A stretch of 64,000 nt of DNA from Polynucleobacter meluiroseus (GCA_945879115.1 CAMDUR010000002.1:38280-102279); one strand, 5' to 3'. Positions 23,882 to 33,035 are shown, counted from the first letter of the stretch. The notes: generated by a model not told the origin, from the sequence alone. Made by a program: numbers and translations.

Positions 23882-25292
23882 TAAAAAACTATATATTGGT
23901 GGTCGATGGATTGACTCTGAATCAAAGGCAACCATTGATGTTTTTAATCCTGCAACGGGTAAGAAAATTGCAGAGATAGCCAATGGATCAAAAGCCGATG
24001 TACTAAAAGCTGTCCATAGTGCTCGTCAAGCATTTGGACCTTGGTCTGAAAAGGATCCAGTTTTAAGAGCTCAATTTTTACGAAAAATAGCAGATGGCTT
24101 GCAGTCTCGTTCCGAGGAGATTGTTGATCTTATTTCTTTGGATGTTGGTATGCCAAGGAAGATGGCAAAAATAATGCAATTGGGTTTGCCTATCAATATT
24201 TTGAACTACTATGCAGATTTAGTTGAAAAGTATTCTTTTGAAGAATCGCATGGTGACGCAAGAGTGTTGAGCAAGCCTCTAGGTGTTGCTGCTTGTATCA
24301 CGCCATGGAATTATCCATTATTTCAAATTGCCGCTAAAGTAGGTCCTGCCTTAGGAAGTGGTTGTACCGTAGTTTTGAAACCATCTGAAGTTGCTCCATT
24401 GGCCACATTTGTTTTTGCTGAAATTATCGATTCAATTAATTTGCCTGCTGGAGTTTTTAATTTAATTACAGGGACAGGTGAAGAAGTTGGAGAGGTATTG
24501 GTAACATCTGCAGATGTTGATATTGTCTCATTTACGGGATCAACTCAAGTTGGTAAGCGAATTAATCAGTTATCTGCTCCAACTTTGAAAAAAGTGACTT
24601 TAGAGTTGGGCGGTAAATCAGCCTCTGTTGTATTAAAAGATGCCGATTACGAAAAAGCAGTCAAGGCAACTGTCAGCTCATGCTTTTTAAATTCTGGTCA
24701 AACTTGTTTAGCTCAAACTAGATTGATTATTCCTGAAGAAGATTACGAGATTTGCGCAAATTTGGCAGTGAGTGCTGTTAAAAACTTTACTGTTGGCGAC
24801 CCTTTTGATGACTCCAGTAAATTAGGCCCTCTCGTTTCAAAAATTCAACAGTCAAGAGTTCGTTCATTGATTGATTCAGCGATTCATGAAGGAGCGGAAT
24901 TATTAATTGGGGGCTCTCATCTGCCAATCAATCTAGATGGGGCAGGCTACTATGTCTTGCCCACCATATTGGGTAGGGTTAATCCTAATTCAGAAATTGC
25001 CCAACAAGAAGTGTTTGGTCCTGTACTGTCAATTTTGACTTATAAAACAGAGCAAGAAGCACTCGATATTGCTAATAATTCACAGTATGGATTGTCAGGA
25101 GCTGTTTGGTCCCGTGATATTAAAAAGGCTCAGAAGTTTGCTGAAAAAATTGAAACAGGCCAAATACACATCAATGGAGGCAAATTTATTTTAGATGCGC
25201 CATTTGGGGGTTGGAAAAATTCAGGTAGGGGTCATGAATTAGGTCTGCATGGTATGCAGGAATATATGTCGTATAGAACATTATTAGGTTAG
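23868..25292 (+). CDS. NAD(P)-dependent aldehyde dehydrogenase
   Basis: A 474-residue aldehyde dehydrogenase from the ATG at 23868 (MSLINKKLYIGG); an ATG at 23850 is an alternative. The signature pieces are TPWNYP, the GSTQVGK nucleotide segment, the general-base Glu in LELGGKS and the nucleophile Cys in NSGQTCL. In a meta-cleavage setting it should oxidise 2-hydroxymuconic semialdehyde to 2-hydroxymuconate, the job of DmpC/XylG. The family is too broad to fix the substrate from sequence. It overlaps the preceding gene by 14 bp and is followed by iorA after 9 bp. Confidence 0.9.
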   Translation: MSLINKKLYIGGRWIDSESKATIDVFNPATGKKIAEIANGSKADVLKAVHSARQAFGPWSEKDPVLRAQFLRKIADGLQSRSEEIVDLISLDVGMPRKMAKIMQLGLPINILNYYADLVEKYSFEESHGDARVLSKPLGVAACITPWNYPLFQIAAKVGPALGSGCTVVLKPSEVAPLATFVFAEIIDSINLPAGVFNLITGTGEEVGEVLVTSADVDIVSFTGSTQVGKRINQLSAPTLKKVTLELGGKSASVVLKDADYEKAVKATVSSCFLNSGQTCLAQTRLIIPEEDYEICANLAVSAVKNFTVGDPFDDSSKLGPLVSKIQQSRVRSLIDSAIHEGAELLIGGSHLPINLDGAGYYVLPTILGRVNPNSEIAQQEVFGPVLSILTYKTEQEALDIANNSQYGLSGAVWSRDIKKAQKFAEKIETGQIHINGGKFILDAPFGGWKNSGRGHELGLHGMQEYMSYRTLLG

Positions 25293-25301
25293 GAAATATA
25301 A

Positions 25302-27455
25302 ATGGCACATTCATACACAGATCAAGATATAGCTCAATTAAAACTAGGTCAAGGCGAAGCTTTATATGGTGACGGAGCGTTAGTTGTTTTGAAAGCTTTA
25401 CTAGAGAGCGGTATTAGTTACTTTGGTGGTTATCCAGGGTCACCGACGGCCAATTTAATGGATGCAGTTGCTGATGCCTATGAGCCAGTTTTAAAAGATA
25501 TGGGGGTTTATTTTGAGACCTCAAGTAGTGAAATGTCTGCAGGGGCATTATTAACTACTTCAGTATTCGGAAAAGTGCGAGGCGCTGTGACTTGGAAGGT
25601 GCTTGGCAATGGTGTAGCAATGGATGTTGTTGACCACGTCTCTCAATTGGGTGTTAAAGATGGTGCCATGATAATCGTTGGTGAAGATTATGGTGTTTCC
25701 AGTACTACCGTCGTTCAGAGAACGATTACATGGGGAGTCAAATCTGGAATTATTGTAGTTGACCCTCGCGGTGATCAGCAATTACTTCATAAGATGGTTA
25801 AAGAATCGATGGATCTATCAAGAGATAGCCATTCAGTTGTGGCCTTTTTATTGCGCCCACAGTTATCTCATACCAATGCGGAAATTAAAGTTGGAGACAA
25901 CATTATTCCTGAAATTAGTACCGTCAAGCCTGTTGAAGCTTTCAAAAAAGATTCAACATTGTTTCCATTACCGCCATATTCTCAACAACAAGAACTCGAC
26001 CGTTATGAATTTCGCTTACCAACAGCAAGTCGATTAGTTGTTGAGCGAGGTTTAAATGAATATTTTGGAGGAAAAGAGGCTGAAGTGGGCATCATTACCC
26101 ACGGCACAACATTCAATACCACTTGGAGAATTCTAGAAAGACTTGGATTTGTTGATGCCAACATGGAACTAGATTCAAGGATCGAAATATTACAGTTGAA
26201 TGTTATTAACCCCCTTAATGAAAATCAACTGTCTGAATTCATGAGATCTAAAGCCGCAGTTCTTTTGGTTGAGGAGGGTCAGCCAGAGTTAATTGAAATG
26301 CAAATACGCGCTATATTGCAACGTCACCAAACAGATTTTGTTGATTTTTATGCTCACGATGTGATTCCTAGTGTTGGCGAGTTATTGCCTGAAAGAGTTT
26401 TTGAGCCGATAGCTGAGTTTTTAAATAAATATATTCCAGCCGAAACTAATCTTGGCAAAGTAGCTAAAGCTTATATTGCAAGAGGTGATTTTGCAAAATC
26501 TTTATTCCCGGTCAAGGTGACGCCACGACCACCTACTTTTTGTACAGGCTGCCCAGAAAGACCAGTTTTTTCTCAAATGAAAATTAATGAGATGTTAACG
26601 GGTAAAGCTGACTGGCATGCTGGAGATGTAGGTTGTTATGGTATGGCTGGATTCCAACCTTTTCTAATGTCTGACTCGAATATGGGTATGGGGGCTGGAT
26701 TAGCAGCTGGTGCAGGCATTACGGCTTTATCCAAACAGAAAAATGTTTCTGTGGTTGGTGATGGAACTCTCTGGCATAGCGCGTTTAATGCTTCTGCTGC
26801 CAATGCTATCTATAACAAGCAAGATTCGACATATATTGTATTAGATAACAAATGGACGGCCATGACGGGCGCTCATGAAAATCCAAACGCTGGAAAACTC
26901 ATGAATGGTGAAAATATGAATACCAATATGAGTATTAAAGATACGTTTTTTGCTATGGGTGTTAAGAAACTAGAAAAAGCTAATCCATATGACTTTAAAG
27001 AGTTTCAGAGCAAGCTTAAGAAAATACAGCGGGACTCAAAAATTCCACAGGTTCGGGTTCTAATTTCTGAAGCAGAGTGTCAATTACAAAAACAAAGAGG
27101 TGTAAGAGCCAACAGACAAAAATTGTTAGAAAATCAACAAAGAGTTGAAGTTGAGCGTTTTCATATTGATGATGAGGTTTGTGTGGGTGATCATGCTTGT
27201 ATTCGATTTAACGGATGCCCATCTTTGACGCTAAAAGATTCACCAAATGAATTGCGACCAAGTATGAATGCTTATGTTGATAACACTTGCGTTGGCTGTG
27301 GTGTCTGTGGCGAAGTGGCTCAGATGGCTAAGTTATGCCCATCATTTATTCGGGTTACGAAAATTGAAAATCCTTCATTGATAGAGAAGTTGAGTCAGTG
27401 GTTCAAAAGGAAATTAGTTCCAACATTATGTTTAGATACTAAGGCTGTCGGATAA
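25302..27455 (+). CDS. iorA: Indolepyruvate:ferredoxin oxidoreductase-like, alpha subunit
   Basis: A 717-residue thiamine-diphosphate enzyme subunit. The pyrimidine-binding domain begins with YFGGYPGSPT; the TPP-binding domain shows GDGTLWHSAFN and, about 20 residues later, DNKWTAMTG (the GDG ... N motif). The C-terminal ferredoxin-like part has Cys clusters in CVGDHAC ... GCP and CVGCGVC ... CP. The family converts aryl-pyruvates or other 2-oxo acids plus CoA to acyl-CoA, CO2 and reduced ferredoxin. Here it lies inside a meta-cleavage operon, so I infer a ring-fission 2-oxo acid as substrate. The stop codon overlaps the iorB start. Confidence 0.9.
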   Translation: MAHSYTDQDIAQLKLGQGEALYGDGALVVLKALLESGISYFGGYPGSPTANLMDAVADAYEPVLKDMGVYFETSSSEMSAGALLTTSVFGKVRGAVTWKVLGNGVAMDVVDHVSQLGVKDGAMIIVGEDYGVSSTTVVQRTITWGVKSGIIVVDPRGDQQLLHKMVKESMDLSRDSHSVVAFLLRPQLSHTNAEIKVGDNIIPEISTVKPVEAFKKDSTLFPLPPYSQQQELDRYEFRLPTASRLVVERGLNEYFGGKEAEVGIITHGTTFNTTWRILERLGFVDANMELDSRIEILQLNVINPLNENQLSEFMRSKAAVLLVEEGQPELIEMQIRAILQRHQTDFVDFYAHDVIPSVGELLPERVFEPIAEFLNKYIPAETNLGKVAKAYIARGDFAKSLFPVKVTPRPPTFCTGCPERPVFSQMKINEMLTGKADWHAGDVGCYGMAGFQPFLMSDSNMGMGAGLAAGAGITALSKQKNVSVVGDGTLWHSAFNASAANAIYNKQDSTYIVLDNKWTAMTGAHENPNAGKLMNGENMNTNMSIKDTFFAMGVKKLEKANPYDFKEFQSKLKKIQRDSKIPQVRVLISEAECQLQKQRGVRANRQKLLENQQRVEVERFHIDDEVCVGDHACIRFNGCPSLTLKDSPNELRPSMNAYVDNTCVGCGVCGEVAQMAKLCPSFIRVTKIENPSLIEKLSQWFKRKLVPTLCLDTKAVG

Positions 27456-28999
27456 TGAATAAAAAAAGATCATTAAGAGTATTAATTGCAACTGTGGGTG
27501 GTCAGGGTGGCGGTGTTCTCAGTGATTGGTTAATACATGGATTACTAAATGCTAACTGGAATGCTGCCAGTATCGGCTTGCTAGGTTTATCTCAGCGTGC
27601 TGGCACAGTGACATACTATTGTGAAGCTTCATCTGATAAAGAAGAAAAAATAGTAACCTCCATGTTCGCTATGCCTGGCGATGTGAATCTTTTTATTGGT
27701 CAAGAGTTATTAGAATTGGGTCGTCTTTTAAGTGCGGGATATGCATCTGATGATTGTGTGATTATTGGTAACTTGGGTAGAACCTACACAACATTAGAAA
27801 AGATGCCGTCAGAAAATGGTGTTTATGACAGCTCAATCATTACTAATGCTGCTGAAAAGTTAAGCCCTAAAAATAATTATTTAGTCGATGCTCCGGCTTA
27901 TGTAACAGCCCATCAACTTCAACATCTAACCAGTAATGCATTTTTACTGGGTTTGGTGGTGGCATCCCCAGTTATTGATCTCCCCACAGAGCCGTTTATT
28001 AAAGCAATTAGGGATTCTGAGGTCAATGTTAATGGAAATATCAAAGCATTTGAATTGGGTTATCAGATGTTTAAAGACGAAAAAATCCATCTGGGTGTCA
28101 ATCAATTTGAAATTAAAGATAATTTACTATCTAGTAAATTAAAGGCCTCATGCACCAATACAGATACATTATTTGAAAAGATTAAATCACGTTGCTCAAA
28201 GGAAGTGATAGATTCGATTGAATTTGCTTGTCAACGATTAGAGGATTATCAAGATAAAGAATATGTTCAGTCGTATTTGGGAATGATTGATGAGCTGAGA
28301 AATATAAATTTAGTGCGACCTGCAACAGTGGAGGCATTCGCTAAAAATTCTGCATTATGGCTTTCTTATGAAGACATACCACGTGTTGGCCAATTAAAAA
28401 CAAAACCAGATCGATTTGCTAAAGTCTTTAAAGAACATGGCATAGGCCCTCAGCATATAGTAAAAATTACTGATTATTTTGTACCAGATGTTGAGCAGTT
28501 AGTAGGCATGCTTCCTCAGCCTATCGCAAAATTAATCATGAAAATAGGATCAAGATTTACTCATGATTTTGAGGGTAAAAGCTTTCCGCTAAAAATTAAA
28601 TCAACTTCAATACTTGGATATTGGTCTTTGCGTCTTTTGTCTATTGGAAGATATTGGCGCAGATCTTCTTTGCGCCATCAATATGAAATGTCTAAGTTCA
28701 ACTTTTGGTTCGACAATCTTAAAAGAACACAAGAGGAATCACCAGCCGTTGCTCAAATTGTTGCTGAGTTAGCCAGAGTTATAAAAGGTTATGGACATGT
28801 AAGGGTCAAAGCAATCAATGACTTAACTACCTTTATCAATGTGGGAGTTCCTCAGTTATTAACACTAGAGAAAAGCGGTATGGAGATTGATGCATTAGGT
28901 CAAAGTGCATTAAAGATACTAGCCCAAGAAGCTGGAAAAATTCAAGAAAGTTTATCTTTGATTGATCGATACATGAATAACTTGAATCCATCAATATGA
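27455..28999 (+). CDS. iorB: Indolepyruvate:ferredoxin oxidoreductase-like, beta subunit
   Basis: A 514-residue partner of IorA. The first 200 or so residues are the gamma-type 2-oxoacid oxidoreductase domain, with GGQGGGVLSDW near 15 and LLGLSQRAGTV near 42. The remaining 300 residues form the helical extension found in the proteobacterial two-gene and fused forms. The 1-bp stop/start overlap with iorA indicates translational coupling. The usual electron acceptor is a ferredoxin; a [2Fe-2S] ferredoxin gene overlaps the end of this one by 4 bp. Confidence 0.88.
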   Translation: MNKKRSLRVLIATVGGQGGGVLSDWLIHGLLNANWNAASIGLLGLSQRAGTVTYYCEASSDKEEKIVTSMFAMPGDVNLFIGQELLELGRLLSAGYASDDCVIIGNLGRTYTTLEKMPSENGVYDSSIITNAAEKLSPKNNYLVDAPAYVTAHQLQHLTSNAFLLGLVVASPVIDLPTEPFIKAIRDSEVNVNGNIKAFELGYQMFKDEKIHLGVNQFEIKDNLLSSKLKASCTNTDTLFEKIKSRCSKEVIDSIEFACQRLEDYQDKEYVQSYLGMIDELRNINLVRPATVEAFAKNSALWLSYEDIPRVGQLKTKPDRFAKVFKEHGIGPQHIVKITDYFVPDVEQLVGMLPQPIAKLIMKIGSRFTHDFEGKSFPLKIKSTSILGYWSLRLLSIGRYWRRSSLRHQYEMSKFNFWFDNLKRTQEESPAVAQIVAELARVIKGYGHVRVKAINDLTTFINVGVPQLLTLEKSGMEIDALGQSALKILAQEAGKIQESLSLIDRYMNNLNPSI

Positions 29000-29334
29000 C
29001 TTCTACCTATCAAGTTACGATAAGAGCTGAGGATGGTCAAGAAATCTCATTTCAGGTATCAACGTCCGAGACCATTATGAATGCTTTTGATAAGCAAGGA
29101 TATGCGTTGCATGCTAGCTGCAAAAGTGGTGGTTGTGGTGCTTGCGTGGCTCAAATACTAACTGGCGAATTTCAATATTTACTACCAATGTCAGCCAATA
29201 AATTAGAACGTGTTAGTGATGGGGCAGTATTTTTATGTAGGGCAGCTCCTCAAAGTAACTTAATGATTCAAGCCCCTACAAAATGGATTGTTAAAAAAGA
29301 ATCTTTGTTTTCAGATGCTCTCAGAGATATTTAA
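28996..29334 (+). CDS. XylT/DmpQ-like [2Fe-2S] ferredoxin
   Basis: A 112-residue plant-type ferredoxin with CKSGGCGACVAQ and a later FLCRAAP for the fourth Cys. The GGCGAC pattern, the length and the position directly before an extradiol dioxygenase gene match XylT/DmpQ, which re-reduces oxidised iron in catechol 2,3-dioxygenase. Its 4-bp overlap with iorB offers a second possibility, that it accepts electrons from IorAB. Both roles could hold at once. Confidence 0.85.
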   Translation: MTSTYQVTIRAEDGQEISFQVSTSETIMNAFDKQGYALHASCKSGGCGACVAQILTGEFQYLLPMSANKLERVSDGAVFLCRAAPQSNLMIQAPTKWIVKKESLFSDALRDI

Positions 29335-29365
29335 ATTCAAGTAAATATACGTTAAGGAGAATGAA

Positions 29366-30292
29366 ATGGCTGTTACGCGATTAAATTATGTTAGCTTATA
29401 TGTAACGGATTTGGATCTGGCAAAAAAACATTACGAAGAGGTTGTTGGCTTAAGGGTAACTGACGTAACTAAAAATCAAGTTTATTTTCAGTCATCAGAT
29501 AGTCAAAATCATCATTGTGTGATTATTAATGCATCTGATAGAGCGGGTATTGAGCATATTGGATTTAAGGTATCCGACCCCTCAGATATAAAAGAAATCA
29601 AATTAGTCTCTGAAAATTACGGGCTAGAAACAAGCGATGTAGGTGCGGGTGAGATTCTTGGGATCGGTGAAGGCGTTAAAATTAAATTACCTTCCGGTCA
29701 TTACCTCAATTTTTTCTACCATGCTGATGTGATTGGTTACGCCAATGGTATGTTTAATCCTAAATCTGTGGCAGATGAGGTGATGGGTGTTAACCCGCTT
29801 AGTCATTTAGATCATCTATTAGTGACCTGTGAGGATCCAGCAAAAACAATTAAATTTTTACAAGAAGTCTTAGATTTTAATGTAACTGAAACAGCAAGCG
29901 CTCCAGATGGATCGATCATTGCTGGATTTACAACTGTTGGAAATACGATGCACAATATTGCTTTTGCAGGTGGGCCTAATGGCGGTCTTCATCACATTGC
30001 TTTTTATGTTTATGACAGAGCTGACGTTATTAGGCGTACAGATTTATTAAAGTCAAGAAATGTTCCAACAATGGAGTTTGGTTTGACTCGACATGGTATA
30101 GCTGGTGTAACCACTGTTTATTTCTTTGACCCTTCAGGAAATAGAAATGAATTTCAGTGTGGTGCTTATGAAACCCCAGGCGTTCCCAATCGGGTTGAAT
30201 TAGTCACTTGGGATGTTGATAGTTTAATGGGTAAAGGTGGCTTTTACTATGAGGCAGCTGTAGAGCCTAAATTTTTTCAGACTGTTAGTTAG
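29366..30292 (+). CDS. Extradiol (catechol 2,3-dioxygenase-type) dioxygenase 2
   Basis: A 308-residue two-domain VOC enzyme. Iron ligands His150, His210 and Glu262 and second-sphere residues His196, His243 (TRHG) and Tyr252 are all present, so it should be active on a catechol-type substrate. It is clearly diverged from the enzyme at 14844, notably around the entrance segments, so a differently substituted catechol is likely. TAAGGAG precedes the start. It directly follows the XylT-like ferredoxin gene, as xylE follows xylT. Confidence 0.9.
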   Translation: MAVTRLNYVSLYVTDLDLAKKHYEEVVGLRVTDVTKNQVYFQSSDSQNHHCVIINASDRAGIEHIGFKVSDPSDIKEIKLVSENYGLETSDVGAGEILGIGEGVKIKLPSGHYLNFFYHADVIGYANGMFNPKSVADEVMGVNPLSHLDHLLVTCEDPAKTIKFLQEVLDFNVTETASAPDGSIIAGFTTVGNTMHNIAFAGGPNGGLHHIAFYVYDRADVIRRTDLLKSRNVPTMEFGLTRHGIAGVTTVYFFDPSGNRNEFQCGAYETPGVPNRVELVTWDVDSLMGKGGFYYEAAVEPKFFQTVS

Positions 30293-30313
30293 TAACTGAG
30301 AGAGGACCCTATC

Positions 30314-31273
30314 ATGTCGCTAAAACATTCAGGTATTAATCGATTAGCTTATGTTCGTTATTCATTAGATGACCCCAAGTTAGAAAAAACTAGAAATTTT
30401 TATAAAGAAAAATTAGGATTGTTGGAAACATCATCAACTCAATCATCTTTACAAATGCGTTGTTGGCATGAGCCTTATGCATTTACAACCATGATCGAGT
30501 CATCAAGTTCACCTCGATTAACTGAAATCGGTTTTCAAGTTCGAGATTCCAAAGATCTAGTAGATTTAAAGCTGAAGATTGAAAGTGCTGGCGTACTTAT
30601 TCGGTCTGAAGATGATGGTGTAGTCAATGGAGTGGGAGAATCTATTGTTTTTACCGTTCCTCACGGGCCTCAGTTACGTCTTTTTTATGCGATGAAGCAA
30701 TTAGGGTATCCAACAGGTCATGTTTCACCAGATTGGGTCACGCCAAAATCGATTCGCGGAACTCCGGCCCCAATGTTTTTGAATCATGTGGCGGTAACAT
30801 CAGATAATCCTCAGGCCACAGTTGATTTTTTAACCAATATTTTAGATTTCTTTATTTCAGAAAAAATTGTTACTGATGATTCCGGAAAATTAACATCTGC
30901 ACTCTTATTTAGAATGTCCAAAAATGTTGGTGGTCAGGAAATTTCAATATTTCCTGGACCTGCGGGAAAACTTCATCATGTTGCCTATACAAAAGATGAT
31001 GCTTCCGATATTTTATTAGACGGTCAATATTTAAGAAATGATGGCGTTAATATTGAAATTATGGGACCAACTAGGCAGTTATATGGCAATACATTCTCTC
31101 TTCACTTTAGAGATGACTTTGGAGTAAGACTGGAGCTTTGTTCTGGTGGTCGAATGACTGATCCTCATCCAGAATTTAAACCTATTATCTGGACCGAATC
31201 ACAAGCGACCCGTGCATTGTCATTTTATGACGATGAGAATATGGAAACAAATTTCCTTAGTCATTCTTTATAA
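30314..31273 (+). CDS. Extradiol dioxygenase-like VOC protein with altered active site
   Basis: A 319-residue two-domain VOC protein. The putative metal ligands His158, His222 and Glu274 remain, but the three conserved second-sphere residues of catechol 2,3-dioxygenase are changed: Gln208 for His199, Gln255 for His246 (TRQLYG instead of TRHG) and about His264 for Tyr255 (XylE numbering). Loss of the catalytic His argues against ordinary extradiol cleavage. It may use another substrate or catalyse a different VOC reaction. It sits 21 bp after dioxygenase 2 and 8 bp before the cupin gene. Confidence 0.82.
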   Translation: MSLKHSGINRLAYVRYSLDDPKLEKTRNFYKEKLGLLETSSTQSSLQMRCWHEPYAFTTMIESSSSPRLTEIGFQVRDSKDLVDLKLKIESAGVLIRSEDDGVVNGVGESIVFTVPHGPQLRLFYAMKQLGYPTGHVSPDWVTPKSIRGTPAPMFLNHVAVTSDNPQATVDFLTNILDFFISEKIVTDDSGKLTSALLFRMSKNVGGQEISIFPGPAGKLHHVAYTKDDASDILLDGQYLRNDGVNIEIMGPTRQLYGNTFSLHFRDDFGVRLELCSGGRMTDPHPEFKPIIWTESQATRALSFYDDENMETNFLSHSL

Positions 31274-31281
31274 GGTAAGCA

Positions 31282-31635
31282 ATGAAAGTTACACATATTT
31301 ACTCACTGCCTAATGGAGATTCTGCCTTTCAGGACTTGAAGATTACCCTTATTGATCAAGGTAAATTTGGTTTATTGTCTGAGCCAGTGAAAGGACCAGG
31401 ATTGGTTTTTAGAGAAATGCCTTCAAACTATGATTCCAGTTGGCATGTTGTTCCTCAAGCACTTTATTTAGTAATTCTTGAAGGGCAAGTAAAAATCAGC
31501 GCTGGGACTGGGGAAGTTAGACACTTGGGACCTGGTAGCATTATTTTTGCCGAAGATATTTCTGGTAATGGGCACAGAACTGAATCAGTCAGTTCAAGTG
31601 TAATTAAATCTATGTTGTATAAGATTGAAAAATAA
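31282..31635 (+). CDS. Small cupin-domain protein
   Basis: A 117-residue single cupin barrel: SSWHVVP ... LEGQVKI for motif 1 and LGPGSIIFAED ... GHRTES for motif 2. Only one His is visible in each motif, so metal binding is possible but not of the full cupin type. Function unknown. It is tightly packed in the operon, which suggests an accessory role in the same pathway, for example an isomerase or sensor; nothing in the sequence settles this. Confidence 0.75.
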   Translation: MKVTHIYSLPNGDSAFQDLKITLIDQGKFGLLSEPVKGPGLVFREMPSNYDSSWHVVPQALYLVILEGQVKISAGTGEVRHLGPGSIIFAEDISGNGHRTESVSSSVIKSMLYKIEK

Positions 31636-31684
31636 GTGTATATTTGATTGCAATCAATTCCCAATTAAATAAAGGTTTTGCAAA

Positions 31685-32476
31685 GTGGGTAATCAAGAAA
31701 TTATTGAAAAGTGCTCAAGCCTCCTTTGGGATGCTGAAAAAAGTCGATTACCAATCAATACACTTACATCTGTCTACCCTCATTTAACAAATGAGGATGC
31801 CTATGCTATTCAAGCAGCCACTTTACGCTGCCGTTCGAGTCAGGGAGTCGGCTTTAAGTTAGGTTACACCAGCGCTGCCATGCGAGCGCAGATGAATATT
31901 GCAGAACCTAATTACGGTGTTTTAACTAAAGATCATTTACTAGATTCTCAAGAAGGTGCATTAGACGGACATATCCCTTTTCAAGAATTAATTCATCCTC
32001 TTGTTGAACCTGAAATAGCCATCCTCATCAATCAAGAAATATCTGGGGCTGGCCATACTCGTTATACGATTCAGAGTCATGTTGAGGCAGTGATGCCAGC
32101 TTTGGAAGTGGTTGATACACGCTACAAAGAATATAAGTTTTCTTTGGTTGATAACATTTCAGATAATAGCTCTGGAGCTCGCGTAGTTTTGGGTTCCCCT
32201 AAAAAATTAGCGCAAGTGGATGATCTTCGCCTAAGCGGTGTTTTATTGTGGTCAGAAGGTCATATATTAGATACAGGTGTTGGTGCCAACTCGATGGGTG
32301 ATCCTTTGGCATCAGTTGCATGGTTGGCTAATTTCTTAGCTCAACAAGAGTTAAGTATTCCAGCTGGATCAATCATCATGACTGGTGGCTTAACCAAAGC
32401 TCATCCGGCCAAATCCCAACAAACATTTTTAGCAGAATTTGGTGGGTTAGGGTATGTGAAAGCATATTTTTCTTAA
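31685..32476 (+). CDS. 2-oxopent-4-enoate hydratase / 4-oxalocrotonate decarboxylase family protein
   Basis: A 263-residue protein of the MhpD/DmpE/DmpH family: VGFKLGYTS near 54, VEPEIAILI near 105 for the metal-binding Glu pair, PALEVVDTRY, and NSMGDPLASVAWLAN near the end. Family members either decarboxylate 4-oxalocrotonate or hydrate 2-oxopent-4-enoate; sequence alone does not distinguish them. A GTG start has AAAGG upstream. In dmp/xyl both kinds occur together with aldolase and acylating acetaldehyde dehydrogenase; here only one is present and the two later genes are absent. Confidence 0.87.
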   Translation: MGNQEIIEKCSSLLWDAEKSRLPINTLTSVYPHLTNEDAYAIQAATLRCRSSQGVGFKLGYTSAAMRAQMNIAEPNYGVLTKDHLLDSQEGALDGHIPFQELIHPLVEPEIAILINQEISGAGHTRYTIQSHVEAVMPALEVVDTRYKEYKFSLVDNISDNSSGARVVLGSPKKLAQVDDLRLSGVLLWSEGHILDTGVGANSMGDPLASVAWLANFLAQQELSIPAGSIIMTGGLTKAHPAKSQQTFLAEFGGLGYVKAYFS

Positions 32477-32535
32477 GTGATCGCGGCTGATATATAGCCT
32501 TTTTAAAGTTGTTTAAATTGAACAAAGAAAACAAA

Positions 32536-32982
32536 ATGCTCACCAAAGATTTAATGGAAAAAACCATTCGAGACTATTTTGATGCTTGCAATACAGGAAG
32601 CTCAAAAGCTGTTCAAGCTTACTTTACTGAAGATGGGACTCATTATTTTCCAGAGGGCAGTCCATTTGGCGTTTTGAGGGGATCTGCGGCAATTGGTGAT
32701 TGTTGGGCCAAGTGTGTTGCTGAGATTGGTTCTTTTTGGACGGTTGATAATTTTGTGGGTGATCCTGAAACTGGTAAGGCCGTGATTGAGTGGACCCACT
32801 TCAAGAAAAAAATAGGTCAAGTATTACGCGGTGATGAGTGGTATCAATTCACACCTGATGGCAAGATTGAAGAGATTCGAGCTTACTATGCAAGCCCTAC
32901 CCACCAGGGGGTTCTGGAACACAAATTAGGCGGCTTTGACTACTCTGGGCGTGGTTATCCATTGGATACCGAGACAAAATAA
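32536..32982 (+). CDS. NTF2-like (SnoaL-type) protein
   Basis: A 148-residue cone-fold protein: helix IRDYFDACNTG, then FTEDGTHYFPEG, VLRGSAAIGDCWA and a beta-rich end with EIRAYYASP. The family includes isomerases, dehydratases and non-enzymatic subunits. The ATG at 32536 is used; the TTG at 32509 gives an unrelated extension. Last gene of the long operon, with a gap of 59 bp before it and a terminator after it. Function cannot be assigned. Confidence 0.75.
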   Translation: MLTKDLMEKTIRDYFDACNTGSSKAVQAYFTEDGTHYFPEGSPFGVLRGSAAIGDCWAKCVAEIGSFWTVDNFVGDPETGKAVIEWTHFKKKIGQVLRGDEWYQFTPDGKIEEIRAYYASPTHQGVLEHKLGGFDYSGRGYPLDTETK

Positions 32983-32984
32983 AA

Positions 32985-33016
32985 AAACCGGGTCTAGCTA
33001 TTACTAAAACCGGTTT
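32985..33016. terminator. Convergent terminator between the 13-gene operon and the porin gene
   Basis: AAACCGG (32985-32991) and CCGGTTT (33010-33016) pair around an 18-nt loop, with an A-run before. The minus-strand reading gives the T-run for the opposing porin gene. Confidence 0.65.
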
Positions 33017-33035
33017 GATTCAAACAGAAACTAAG

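Noticed and set aside
32536..32982. Reading the NTF2-like protein or the cupin as a replacement P2 effector
   Set aside because: Neither has the length or segments of DmpM/MmoB proteins; only position would support it.
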